From: Bacillota bacterium
GTDB lineage: Bacteria > Bacillota > Sulfobacillia > RBS10-35 > JAJYVN01
Direction of reading: 5' to 3'
Assembly: GCA_021803205.1 (NCBI GenBank)
Contig: JAJZMB010000137.1
Location: 1-39,239 of the forward strand
Length of the DNA: 39,239 nucleotides
How positions within the stretch are numbered: the stretch's first letter is position 1; each line of letters begins with the position of its first letter. A program made the translations under genes and the position numbers. The notes beneath the pieces are model-generated. The model did not search any database. It saw only the letters and a program-made list of their open reading frames with translations, and was not told where the DNA came from. Below, one piece after another: positions 17,695 to 26,163 of the stretch.

Positions 17695-18009
17695 CCGACC
17701 TCGCTCAGAAGGACTTTCGGGGTGCCCCCCCATGGGCCGGGGCACCGAAGAGGGACGGGACGGCGGTGCGGACCATCGCCTCCGGGCAGCAGGACGGGAC
17801 CGGGACGAGGGGCAGGGCGGTACGGCCGGTGCCGGAACCGTTGGGCGGCGGGGCTACGCGAACCCGCCCGGAGCCTGGACACTCCCGCGGCCCAACGGCG
17901 GGCGCGCGATCTATAGTTTTCATCGCATGGGAAGGCGCCGGGCGATAGGAGCAGCGGGACCTGCGCAGCAGGCGGCCAGCGTGGGACCCGTGGCTGGCGG
18001 TGCGTGAGT

Positions 18010-18160
18010 GGTATTCGGGCTTGCCCCAATGCCGTTAGGATACGCACTCGGTCGGTGCACGACCCACCATCCCTGGTAGCCGGTTGGATCCACTCATCGC
18101 AACATGTGGTCGTGAGCCCGTGTGTGCGGGCCCTAAGCAACCGGTATTGGGGCTTGCCCC
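18010..18160 (+). repeat. Pair of 18-bp direct repeats with internal hairpins
   Basis: The sequence ggtattcgggcttgcccc at 18010-18027 recurs as ggtattggggcttgcccc at 18143-18160, with one mismatch, 133 bp apart in the same orientation. Each copy can fold on itself (GGGGC-TT-GCCCC in the second). An imperfect inverted repeat, gagtg..ta and ta..cactc, flanks the first copy at 18006-18049. Confidence 0.7.
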
Positions 18161-18476
18161 GAGAGGCGCACTGCGGCCCCCTGCCGCGCGGTCCGCGGAG
18201 TCGGTGCCAAGGGCGTGACCTGTGGCAGCCCCGTGCGCGTGCCGGACCCGGTCCGCCCTCAACAGATTTCAAGAGGATTCTGTCCCAGCGGGGATCCGGA
18301 CGCAGTGGCGCGAGAGTGCCAACGTCCTGCCACTTTACTGCCACAGGCCGGCGGCGCAAGCAGGCGGTGTCGCAGCCAGTGCCCGTTGGGCACCAGTCGA
18401 TGAGAGATCGGCCGCGCGGACTGGCCGGCCGCGCGCGAAGTCCATCGTTGGTCGGGCTCGGGCGACGGGCCCGGCG

Positions 18477-18509
18477 AAAGAAAGCCGCAGGGGACAAGTC
18501 CCCTGCGGC
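18477..18509 (-). terminator. Rho-independent terminator downstream of a sulfatase gene
   Basis: A perfect 12-bp stem (18484-18495 with 18498-18509) closes on a 2-base AA loop. On the minus strand it is followed by TTTCTTTC. It lies about 220 bp beyond the stop of the minus-strand sulfatase that ends at 18727, which is its likely transcript. Confidence 0.7.
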
Positions 18510-18726
18510 GCGCGAGGGCACGACTCGGCCAAGGGGGCAACGAGTCACCGGGCCCTAGCGGCAAGCGAATGCCACCGCGTCGCTGCTGATACCCCGGCAG
18601 AAGTGGGTGCTGGGAACAATGCAGGGGGCGGAGCCGGGCACAGGCCAGCGAGGGCCGGTAGCACAGGGGAGGGGACGACCAGCCCCATCCGGAGACCGCT
18701 GCCGTGGTTGGATGCGGCGACGCCCG

Positions 18727-20322
18727 TCACCCCTGCACACGAAACACGGCCACTCGCTCGGGGCTGTCCCGGTAACCGATCCGTCCCGCGCGGGCCCGCA
18801 GCGTGGTGGTGCCCGGCGCGAGCCGCAGCGGGCCCGCGTAAATCCGCCACCGGGCGGCCTCGCCCGGGTCCATGGTGTAGCCGATCGTCGCGCCCTGCGT
18901 CGCGCAGTGCATCTGCACAACCAGGGGCGCCCGGTAGCCCGCATCGTCGCCGGCCGGCTCCAGCCCGGGCCGGTCGGGAGCGACGGGGATGAACAGGGGC
19001 ACGGCCGTGACCGGCTGCCGTCCGCCGGGCCACATCCGCTGCGCCATTTGGGCCTCCGGAACCTCTCCCAGGTCGCCGCACGCGTTGCGCCACTCCGCGA
19101 GGGCGCAGCGCAACCGCTCCAGCACGGCGGCGTGCGCGGGGTCGCCCGCGAGGTTATGCAACTCCAGGGGATCCACCTCGGTGTCGTAAAGCTCCTCCGG
19201 GGGTCGGCAGGGCGCGAACAGGCGTAGCGGCTCTCCCTCCAGACGCCCCTCGGCGAAGAGCCGCCACATCTCCTGCATGGCCGGGTGGCGGTGGCGGTAG
19301 GCGTTCCAGATCAGGTACGGCAGTTCGGGATGGAAGTTGCGAATGTACTTGTAGCGGCGGTCGCGTACCGCCCGGACCATGTCATACATCTCGTCGTGGC
19401 GGTCGCGCGCGGCAAAGACGAACTCCCGCGGGCGGACCGCCGCGCCCAGGAACGGACGGCCCTGCAGGTGCTCCGGCACCGGGAGGCCGGCCAGGGTGAG
19501 GACGGTGGGGGCGAGGTCGATCATGCTGACCAGTTCCTCGCTGACCGTCCCGGCATCGCCGCCGCCGGGCCGGCGCACAATCAGCGGGACGCGGATCCCA
19601 CTGTCGTAAAGCCAACTCTTGCCGCGCGGCAAGCCCTCGCCGTGGTCGCTCCAAAGCACGACCACGGTATCGCCGGCAAGCCCGTCCTCCTCCAGCTGGG
19701 CGAGGAGTTCCCCGACGCGCCGGTCGGCGGCGGCCAGATTGTCGTAGTGGCGCGCCAGCGTTTCCCGAACCGCCGGGGTGTCGGGCAGGTAGTCGGGGAC
19801 CCGGACCCGGGCGGGATCGGTCCGCAGTGGTCGCTCCCTCCGCCACATCCCGCTCTCGTGCGTGACAGTGTCGTTGAACACGGCGAAGAAGGGCTGTCCG
19901 GGAGCGCGGTGACGCCAGTGCGCGTTCCGGCCGCATTCGTCCCATGTGGTGGACGGCGGCGTGAATTGATAGTCCGTCTTGGCATTGTTCGTACAATAGT
20001 ACCCGGCGGCACGCAGATACTCCGTGAACGGCTTGACGAAGGGTGGCGGCACCACCTCATACGGAGTCGGCAGTTCGGGCACATCCGGCCGGGTCGTGGA
20101 TGTCCGATGGTGGTGGGCACCGATCGAAGTGGCGTACATCCCGGTGATGACGGCGCAACGGCTGGGTGAACAGACCGCCGCGGTCGAGAAAGCCAGGGGG
20201 TAGCGGCAGCCCTCCGCCGCCAGGCGGTCGATGTTTGGCGTATCCGCCAGCATGTCGCCGGAGCAACCGAACCGGGGGCTGGTATCCTCAAGCGTCAGCC
20301 AGAGAAAGTTCAGCGCCACCAC
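18727..20322 (-). CDS. Sulfatase (heparan N-sulfatase-like) with C-terminal chitobiase-type domain (531 aa)
   Basis: Sulfatase with signature C51-S-P-S-R55 and VITGMYATSIGAH. The first metal segment reads LTLEDTSPRF, with E12-D13, and together with the GAHHHRT stretch it resembles heparan N-sulfatase (SGSH)-like bacterial sulfatases. WSDHGEGLPRGKSWLYDSG carries the C-terminal Asp-His and Lys. After the sulfatase domain, residues from about 460 to the end (QMHCATQGATIGYTMD..IYAGPLRLAPGTTTLRA) match the chitobiase/beta-hexosaminidase C-terminal beta domain, which is often found in carbohydrate-active enzymes. No signal peptide is seen. GTG at 20322 or the adjacent GTG at 20319 are both possible behind GGTGGGTGA. 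It differs from the other six in active-site details and domain content, suggesting an N-sulfated or amino-sugar substrate; that is inference. Confidence 0.92.
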   Translation of the reverse strand: MVALNFLWLTLEDTSPRFGCSGDMLADTPNIDRLAAEGCRYPLAFSTAAVCSPSRCAVITGMYATSIGAHHHRTSTTRPDVPELPTPYEVVPPPFVKPFTEYLRAAGYYCTNNAKTDYQFTPPSTTWDECGRNAHWRHRAPGQPFFAVFNDTVTHESGMWRRERPLRTDPARVRVPDYLPDTPAVRETLARHYDNLAAADRRVGELLAQLEEDGLAGDTVVVLWSDHGEGLPRGKSWLYDSGIRVPLIVRRPGGGDAGTVSEELVSMIDLAPTVLTLAGLPVPEHLQGRPFLGAAVRPREFVFAARDRHDEMYDMVRAVRDRRYKYIRNFHPELPYLIWNAYRHRHPAMQEMWRLFAEGRLEGEPLRLFAPCRPPEELYDTEVDPLELHNLAGDPAHAAVLERLRCALAEWRNACGDLGEVPEAQMAQRMWPGGRQPVTAVPLFIPVAPDRPGLEPAGDDAGYRAPLVVQMHCATQGATIGYTMDPGEAARWRIYAGPLRLAPGTTTLRARAGRIGYRDSPERVAVFRVQG

Positions 20323-20507
20323 CTATTCACCCACCAGACGGCAAGGCTGCCACCGCTGGCGCACCGGGGATGCGGCACGCCACGCGGACGACGACGGGAG
20401 CCGAGGACAGACGCACACGCGGACCCGCCCTCCCGGCCGCCGGTGTCCCAACGGCGATGCGGGGCCGGAGGGGGGCGCGATCCGGCCGGCGTCCGGAAGG
20501 GCGACCC

Positions 20508-20726
20508 TCAACTGGAACCGACCAGCGGGGGGGGGTCCGCCTTGTGCAGGGCCTGATCCCTGAACTCCCGCCAGGCGCGCTTCAACTCGACCGTCAGCCG
20601 CAGGGCGACGCGGTCGCCGGAACTCAATACGGAGACCTCCAGGTCCTGCAGGAGATCCTGCACGCGCGCGGCCTGCTGGGCCAGGGAACGGATCTGGTCG
20701 GCGGAACCGGGGGCATAATCGTCCAT
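20508..20726 (-). CDS. Hypothetical small helical protein (72 aa)
   Basis: I do not recognise this protein. From ATG at 20726 it reads MDDYAPGSADQIRSLAQQ and continues with heptad-like Leu/Val spacing (AARVQDLLQDLEVSVL, then LRLTVELKRAWREFRDQAL), consistent with two amphipathic helices and perhaps a coiled coil. Charge and hydrophobic pattern look coding, but no strong ribosome binding site precedes the ATG. It lies upstream of the sulfatase at 20322 on the same strand, 185 bp away, so co-transcription is possible. No function is proposed. Confidence 0.5.
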   Translation of the reverse strand: MDDYAPGSADQIRSLAQQAARVQDLLQDLEVSVLSSGDRVALRLTVELKRAWREFRDQALHKADPPPLVGSS

Positions 20727-21275
20727 AGCGCATACGTTCGGCGCCAGGCCTGGCGAAGCCTCTGCAAAAAAAACGGTAATGGCGTGATCTCGTCGTCCAT
20801 CCGCCTCTGGCGCCACAGTGGCGACGCATCCTGCGCACCGTCGCCTGCACCCAGATGATGGATCCATGCGCTCCGCCCCGACCCGGGCGGCGTGTGCACC
20901 GCCCGGTTCCAGCCGCGATGGCTTTCGGACGCGGCCGGCCATCCCTGCCCCGGCGGACCACCGGGGGTCACCACTCCCCAGACTCCGAGCCACGCGCGCC
21001 CGAAGCGCAGACCGTCGCAACCGCTGCCAAGCCCCCGCGGAATGCCCTCCACCACCCGGCAACCCCGTCACTGCGTCCCGCCCTTCGGCGGCGGCCGGCA
21101 GCCTCCCTGTGCGGGCGACCGCGCGCCGACCGGGCTCGGGGATTTGGGAGGCACCCGCCAGCGTGGGCGGCAGCGACCGCCTCTGCGGCAACGCGACCCG
21201 GGAAGAGTCGGCTAGGCGCGCGCCGCCGCCCCGCAAGCTTGCCGGGATGGGCCGGCACACAACCCACCCCAACGT
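20727..21275. other. Intergenic region, nothing recognised
   Basis: Between the 72-residue ORF and the cupredoxin stop I see no plausible gene, no strong hairpin with a T tract and no repeat. An A8 run near 20766 is the only AT-rich feature; it may be part of the promoter for the small gene. Confidence 0.4.
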
Positions 21276-21974
21276 TCAGACGACGGTCATGGTCCCGTTC
21301 ATGTACCCGTTGGTGGCCATGGGTCCGCCCCAGCCCCCCTGGCCGGTGCCGCAGGCGGCCATGCACTGCCACCCGTGGGTCCCGGAGCCGCCGCTCTTAA
21401 ACGTGAAGCGCACCGTGGAAAGCGGCGGGATCGGAATGTTCAGCCCGGTGTCGGCGATGGTCAGGGTATGGGCCACGTTCTTGGGGTCCACCGCCTGCAC
21501 CGTCTGGCTCTTGGCAGTGGAGACGTCCCCGTTCACAGCGGAGATCAACGTCATCGAACCGTCAACGGTACCCTTGACCTTCTCATAACCGCTCGGGATG
21601 CTCGCCGGACCGTCGTCGAAGCAGCGGATCTCACACTGCACTGTGGCGTTCGCCGGTACGGAGAAGTCGGCGGGCACGAACTCCGGGTAGCCCTTCTTAC
21701 CGTCCATCTTACCGGTCAAGACGGTGACGTAGAGCCAGGTTTCCCCCGAACCGCCCACCGGGGCCGCACCCCCCGCCGCCGATGACGGCTGCGCGGCGAC
21801 CGCCGGGACCTGCGTGCCCGAAGTTGGGGAGGAATCGGAAGCGGAACTCGACGTGGGGGTCGTGATGCTGCCACATGCCGCGACCAGCACGGCAGTACCG
21901 GCGACAGCCCCCAGCCCCAAGATGCGACGACGGGACAGCGCGCGTTGCGACTCGGCCTCCACTTGCGTATCCAC
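21276..21974 (-). CDS. Cupredoxin-domain lipoprotein (232 aa)
   Basis: Exported copper-binding-type lipoprotein. The N-terminus has a twin-arginine stretch (SRRRILG, 14-20), a hydrophobic core and a lipobox ending in VAAC34. A Ser/Pro/Gly-rich tether runs to about residue 78. The cupredoxin beta-sandwich follows, with likely ligands H169 (AHTLTI), C204, C208 (WQCMAACG) and M219 (GPM). The CxxxCG spacing recalls the CuA site of oxidase subunit II, but Gln212 stands where the CuA His would be, so a mononuclear blue-copper-like (sulfocyanin-like) site is more likely. GTG at 21974 is chosen for GGAGGGG 8 bases upstream. It would sit on the outer face of the membrane, probably in electron transfer. 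No oxidase genes are nearby. Confidence 0.8.
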   Translation of the reverse strand: MDTQVEAESQRALSRRRILGLGAVAGTAVLVAACGSITTPTSSSASDSSPTSGTQVPAVAAQPSSAAGGAAPVGGSGETWLYVTVLTGKMDGKKGYPEFVPADFSVPANATVQCEIRCFDDGPASIPSGYEKVKGTVDGSMTLISAVNGDVSTAKSQTVQAVDPKNVAHTLTIADTGLNIPIPPLSTVRFTFKSGGSGTHGWQCMAACGTGQGGWGGPMATNGYMNGTMTVV

Positions 21975-22660
21975 CAGCAACACCCCTCCGCGACCGGCTG
22001 CATTGCGGCAGCGATGCCGTACGCCCGAACCCAAACCGCAACCAGCAAGAGTCTGGTCCTCCGGCGCGGCGCCCCGCGACGGCCGAAGGATCACGGCGAC
22101 CGACCCGACCTCCGAGGTGCATCCGGACCACCGCCGGCCTGGGCCGGATGGATCCGGGGACCGCCTGGACGCCGCGGCAGCGCAAACGGCCGTGGGCGGA
22201 GGGCCACGCCCTCATGGACCATCCGGGCGCTGGTCGGGCTCGGTCGACCGGACACGCACCGCTCGCGGCGGCCTTGTTTTCCCGCAGGCCGTGGAGGTGA
22301 AGGGCCACGGCCCCTGCTGACGCCGCGGACGGGACCGCGCACAGGACCGAGTGGATGCGGCACGTGGAGACGCGCGGGTTGCGGCGGGCCTGCCGGGAGC
22401 TCCGGCACGCGAGCCCGCCGCAGGCAAGCTCGGCCAAGCGGTGCTCCGGATGACGACCGCGCCGCCTGCGGCGGTGAGCCCGCGCGGGTCTCGCGCTCAC
22501 CCTGTCCACCGATAGCGTGATCCCCGGCAACCGGGAGGCTCTTTGTCTGCTGCGCAGCGGAGGTCAGGCGGGCCCCGAGGCCCGCCTGACAGCATCCCAC
22601 TTCCATTCGCTGGCAGCGTGGCGGCGGCCGTCGCTGCCGGCGCCGGCGCGCGGACCGCCG
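21975..22660. other. Intergenic region with one strong hairpin
   Basis: No gene is supported in about 690 bp. The hairpin at 22563-22590 probably terminates the U32 gene. The part nearest 21975 should hold the cupredoxin promoter, but I see no clear consensus boxes. Confidence 0.45.
22563..22590. terminator. Terminator-like hairpin after the U32-family gene
   Basis: A perfect 12-bp stem GTCAGGCGGGCC / GGCCCGCCTGAC closes on the loop CCGA, about 70 bp beyond the U32-family stop. No T tract follows on either strand, so it could act in Rho-independent termination only weakly. Confidence 0.45.
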
Positions 22661-23824
22661 CTACGCCGAAGCATCCGGCCTCTCCAGCCTGAGGTCGCCG
22701 AACATCTCGGCGGCCGGCATCCGCGGGGCCGCGTCCCGAGCCCAGGTCTGCACCCCGCGCACCGCCTTTCTGGCGACCTGTTCACAGTAGCCGCAACGGC
22801 GGCAAGAGAGCGTGGTGCAGTCGTGCGCCGTGAAGAAGTCAATGAAGTTCGGCGGGATCAGGCTGTTGTCGATCGCCAGGCCGGCGATGGGCTCCAGGTC
22901 CGCGGCGATGGCCGCCCACTCGGCCGCATGGGACCCGTCTCCCTCCGCGGCGCGGCGGCGGGCCAGCCGGAGGGGGGCATGCTGAGACATGCTGATGATA
23001 TCCGTCAGGTCGCCGGGATAGGCCCGCCCGGCGTACGCCTGTGCGGCACGCAGCAGCCATGCGGTGCTCCGTCCGCGCCCGGCGATCTTGAACCGGTCGT
23101 AACCGACGGCCTCATAGGCATGGAGGTCCTCCGGTCGGATCCAGCGGGAGCGGATGATTTCCGCGCCGTCGCGCGCGTGCCTGCCGGCGCACCAGAACAG
23201 TTCGTATTCCAGCAGCGGGACGCTGCCCGCACGTGAGTGGAACGAGGGCGAGACGTGGTGGCAGTTGTTGTACGGACACTGGTAGACACAGCTGTTGTTC
23301 ACGATCAACTCAAGGTCGCAGCGCACGGAAGCCCGGATCTCCTCCAGGACGCCGAAGTCCCGATTGGCCGCATGGTGCAGCACGATGGCGTCGGCGCCCA
23401 TGCCCTCGAATTGCTGGGCCTCGCGCGGCGTGACCACGTCGATGAGCGAGGAGACGGTCACCTCCAGCTCTCGCGCGACCCGTTTCGCCAGCCCGATCAT
23501 CCACGGCAGCCCCACGACCAGGCCGTCGACGCCGATGTCCACCAGGCGCCTGAGCTGCTCCTGCATGTCGTGAACGTAGGCGGGATTGTACTCCGCGTCA
23601 CCGAGGCTGGTGGCGTTCCAGAGGTAGTTGAAGCGGAACCCGAGGTCATGGGCCAACCCGATGTGTCGAGTCATCTGCTCCCAGTCGACGGGCGGCAGAA
23701 TGTTCGAGGGCCGGCCCCCGCCCACCAGGTCCTGCTGCAGCTTGCCGAAGACGGCATACACCGGCATCCCGGCCAGTCCGCGGAGCAACGCATCATCCCA
23801 ACTGGTGGCTACTACCAGACGCAT
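22661..23824 (-). CDS. U32-family protein with two cysteine clusters (387 aa)
   Basis: Resembles the peptidase U32 family, a TIM-barrel family whose studied members (UbiU, UbiV, TrhP) are iron-sulfur proteins acting in hydroxylation rather than proteolysis. Visible features are the barrel strand VDGLVVGLPWMI (99-110), HHAANRDFG (150-158), the first Cys cluster VNNSCVYQCPYNNCHH (C179, C183, C188), the RPEDL..YEAVGYDRFKI segment near 230-247, and a second cluster C336, C341, C344, C347 (HDCTTLSCRRCGYC). ATG at 23824 follows GGAAGGGCGG. No export signal. Enough Cys is present for a [4Fe-4S] cluster. Why it stands among sulfatases and binding proteins is unclear. Confidence 0.75.
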   Translation of the reverse strand: MRLVVATSWDDALLRGLAGMPVYAVFGKLQQDLVGGGRPSNILPPVDWEQMTRHIGLAHDLGFRFNYLWNATSLGDAEYNPAYVHDMQEQLRRLVDIGVDGLVVGLPWMIGLAKRVARELEVTVSSLIDVVTPREAQQFEGMGADAIVLHHAANRDFGVLEEIRASVRCDLELIVNNSCVYQCPYNNCHHVSPSFHSRAGSVPLLEYELFWCAGRHARDGAEIIRSRWIRPEDLHAYEAVGYDRFKIAGRGRSTAWLLRAAQAYAGRAYPGDLTDIISMSQHAPLRLARRRAAEGDGSHAAEWAAIAADLEPIAGLAIDNSLIPPNFIDFFTAHDCTTLSCRRCGYCEQVARKAVRGVQTWARDAAPRMPAAEMFGDLRLERPDASA

Positions 23825-23998
23825 GGTACCGCCCTTCCGCCGCCGTGCGGGCACATGGCCCGATCCGTAGGCATGACTGTGATCCACAATAGTGGGCGCG
23901 ACGGACTGCTGGCAGGGTCGTTGGGTCGCCCCGCGGCGGCAGAAAGGCCGGTCCCGCTAGTCCAAACGGCTCTTCCGTCCGACCCGCGGCGCCGCGCC

Positions 23999-24172
23999 TC
24001 ACCCCCCTTCACCGCTCGCCAGGGGACCGGAGGTCCAGGTCCGGGGGTGCGGTTTACAGCGCGACAATGGAGTGGTATAAAAGACCTTGCGGCCGTCGCC
24101 TGGCGAGTAGGGCACCGGATTCGATGCGGAGCGGAAACGGGCGGGGTGCAATTCCTCGCCGGCCGTCGCCAT
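23999..24172 (-). CDS. Possible small ORF (57 aa) with strong ribosome binding site
   Basis: GGGGGAGGA lies about 8 bases upstream of an ATG at 24172, one of the best ribosome binding sites in the window. The product starts MATAGEELHPARFRSASN and contains SPGDGRKVFYTTP; I recognise no family. It lies upstream of the U32 gene on the same strand, 174 bp before its start. It could be a leader, a small protein or the start of a decayed gene. Confidence 0.3.
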   Translation of the reverse strand: MATAGEELHPARFRSASNPVPYSPGDGRKVFYTTPLSRCKPHPRTWTSGPLASGEGG

Positions 24173-24617
24173 CAAGGTTTCCTCCCCCGTTCTCGGTCGT
24201 CGGTGGCCGGGGGCGGGTGTTTTGTTTTGATGTCCACACCCGTACGGGATGACGGGGCTCATATCCCGGCTCGTGTTCAGCCTGGCGTTGACTTGATCTG
24301 GGTTTCGTCTGCCTGGCGTGAGCCGGGGCACTGTCCTTCCACGGGGCAATCGTCGCAGCCGCCGGTTGCAGGGGTGAGCCGCCTCGTCGGCCGGCACGCC
24401 ACATCTTGCCGTGCGGGACGCCGTCGGCGTTGCCGGTCCCTGTGCGCGCCCCGGATCGCGAGGCGACGGCCAGGTCCGGTGGCGGAGACCTGACAGCCCC
24501 AGACATAGACTTTTGGACGGGACCGTCGGCTCTCGGCCGCGCAGTGCGACCATTGCCTGCGGAAGCGACGGCGCAGCGCCGGCAGGACGCCGGGTCACGT
24601 CCTTTTGCGGCCCGCCT

Positions 24618-24641
24618 GCACCCCTGCACAGGCAGGGGTGC
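24618..24641 (-). terminator. Terminator-like hairpin after a solute-binding protein gene
   Basis: GCACCCCTG and CAGGGGTGC form a 9-bp stem with a 6-base loop, 30 bp beyond the stop of the binding-protein gene that ends at 24671. There is no T tract on the minus strand, so strength is uncertain. Confidence 0.4.
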
Positions 24642-24670
24642 GTACTGTGCTCCGCAACCCGCTGCCAGTC

Positions 24671-26026
24671 CTACACCACCGCCGGAGACCGCGCGGCCGC
24701 CGCTGCGGCGGCCGCAGTCTCCATGGCGTTGACCTGACGCGCCACACCGCGCAGACCCGCTGTGAGGTCCACCTTCCTCTCAAAGATGGCGGCGGTCGTT
24801 TTGTTGATCGCGGCCATCGCCTGCGACGCGTCATACTTGAAGTAGTGGCCGGGCCTGGCCCATTTGGTGGCCGACTCGGCGTACCAGTGCAGGCCCCTGT
24901 CTCTAAAACCCGGCGCCACGGCGATAACGACCTGCTCGAACTCGGGCCACAGGCTGAGCATTCCCGGCGCGACCAGCAACAGGCGCATCCGGTACCGCTG
25001 GTACCACGGCCCCGCGTCCAGGAACTTGACCAGGGCCCAGGCGGCTTCAACGTCTCGGGCATGGGCGTTGATGGCGTGCCCGGCCAGGCCGCACCAGCCC
25101 ATCCGCCCCGCCGGGAAGCGCGGCAGGGGCATGAACATGAACTTGTAATGTCCAATCCATTGTGATGCCGCGTGGTAGAGACGATCGGTTTCAAATTCGG
25201 CGAACGTTGCCCCGGGAAACGGATTCGCCCAACGGCCGCCCACCGCGATCCCTTCCCAGAACAGCGACTCCCACCATTGCAGCGCTTGCGCCACCCGTGG
25301 ATCGCCCAGCGTGCAGACAAGACGCGTCTCGTCCATGACGGAACCGCCAAACGTCTGCGCCGCGTAATGCGTGTTGGGCATCGGTCCCGCGGAGCCGCTC
25401 AGGGTCTGGCCGTCAAAGATCGGGGCGAAGCCGTAGTGGCGGTTGGCGCCGGAGTTCCACGTGCAGGCGGCGAAAAGACGCGCCGCGTCCGCGTATGTCC
25501 ACTCCGGGTCCGGGTAGCTGAGACCGCGCGCATCCAAGTCGCCCAGCTTGACGGCGATGACGGCGCAGTTCATGTACCTCGGCAGGAAAAAGGTCCCCTG
25601 CGCATCGGTGAAGGCGTCGAGTTGCAGCGAAGACCACGTTGACCTGGGTATGTCGTCCTTTTTCAGCAACGGATTCAGGTCGACAAGCAGGTGGCTGGCC
25701 TCAAGGTAGGGGATGATGTTGTAGTCCTGAAAGACATCCGGCGCCCTGCCTGCCAATAGTTCCGCCAAGTAGCCGCCGCCCGGGGCGAATCCGGCCAACT
25801 GCACACGGATACCGGGATGTTCCGCCTCGAAGTGGTCCAGGGCCGGGCGCAGAAATTGCTGCCAGTTTCCGCCTGGATTCTTCCACTGCGCCGACGGTGC
25901 GTAGGTCAACACGGTGGGCTGCGCCCGGAGCGCTGGAGCCGGGCCGCCGCAACCCGCCAACACGGCTCCGGTGACCGCCGTCGCCGAAGTCAGGAACAGA
26001 CGGCGGCCCATTTTGCCGTGCTGCAC
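24671..26026 (-). CDS. ABC transporter solute-binding lipoprotein, sugar type (451 aa)
   Basis: Extracellular sugar-binding protein of the UgpB/MalE-like family 1. The N-terminus is a Tat-lipoprotein signal: GRRLFL (7-12), a hydrophobic core and lipobox LAGC26. The mature part shows the expected LxPALDHFEAEHPGIRV opening, GRAPDVFQDY, the YPDPEWTYADAARLF segment, and a C-terminal AAWALVKFLDAGPWYQRYRMR block. GTG at 26026 is preferred, with GGGAGG 11 bases upstream. It shares block-by-block similarity with the two binding proteins ending at 34171 and 37343, so the three are paralogs. No permease or ATPase gene adjoins it. It follows the RND gene by 137 bp on the same strand. The C-terminus ends in an Ala-rich run of unclear meaning. 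Confidence 0.9.
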   Translation of the reverse strand: MQHGKMGRRLFLTSATAVTGAVLAGCGGPAPALRAQPTVLTYAPSAQWKNPGGNWQQFLRPALDHFEAEHPGIRVQLAGFAPGGGYLAELLAGRAPDVFQDYNIIPYLEASHLLVDLNPLLKKDDIPRSTWSSLQLDAFTDAQGTFFLPRYMNCAVIAVKLGDLDARGLSYPDPEWTYADAARLFAACTWNSGANRHYGFAPIFDGQTLSGSAGPMPNTHYAAQTFGGSVMDETRLVCTLGDPRVAQALQWWESLFWEGIAVGGRWANPFPGATFAEFETDRLYHAASQWIGHYKFMFMPLPRFPAGRMGWCGLAGHAINAHARDVEAAWALVKFLDAGPWYQRYRMRLLLVAPGMLSLWPEFEQVVIAVAPGFRDRGLHWYAESATKWARPGHYFKYDASQAMAAINKTTAAIFERKVDLTAGLRGVARQVNAMETAAAAAAAARSPAVV

Positions 26027-26163
26027 CGAATGATCAACCTCCCAGGTCGCCCTTGGGCAAACGTGACCGCGGCGGCTCGGAAGATCCCTCACTCGGCCGG
26101 AACGCGCCCACCACCGCCAGGGGCCGCCACTGATCAGGGAGCACGCCAGCGGGCGAACCAGAG

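Larger units (their letters stand above)
17615..18726. other. 1.1-kb gene-free region upstream of the coupling ATPase
   Basis: No convincing gene on either strand. It contains the 13-bp tandem repeats (17645-17694), two related 18-bp repeats with small hairpins (18010-18028 and 18143-18160) and the terminator at 18477-18509. Its place between mobility genes and a sulfatase gene makes it a candidate for the transfer origin or an element boundary, but no integrase or clear attachment site is visible. Confidence 0.55.
23825..24670. other. Intergenic region of about 850 bp
   Basis: No large gene is supported. It holds a short ORF with a strong ribosome binding site (23999-24172) and a terminator-like hairpin at 24618-24641. 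A TATAAA on the plus strand near 24075 lies inside that short ORF and is probably chance. Confidence 0.4.

Noticed and set aside
18029..18110. tRNA-like stretch with a D-arm-like GCAC..GTGC hairpin and GGTTGGATCC
   Set aside because: No matching acceptor stem, anticodon stem or T-stem can be formed.
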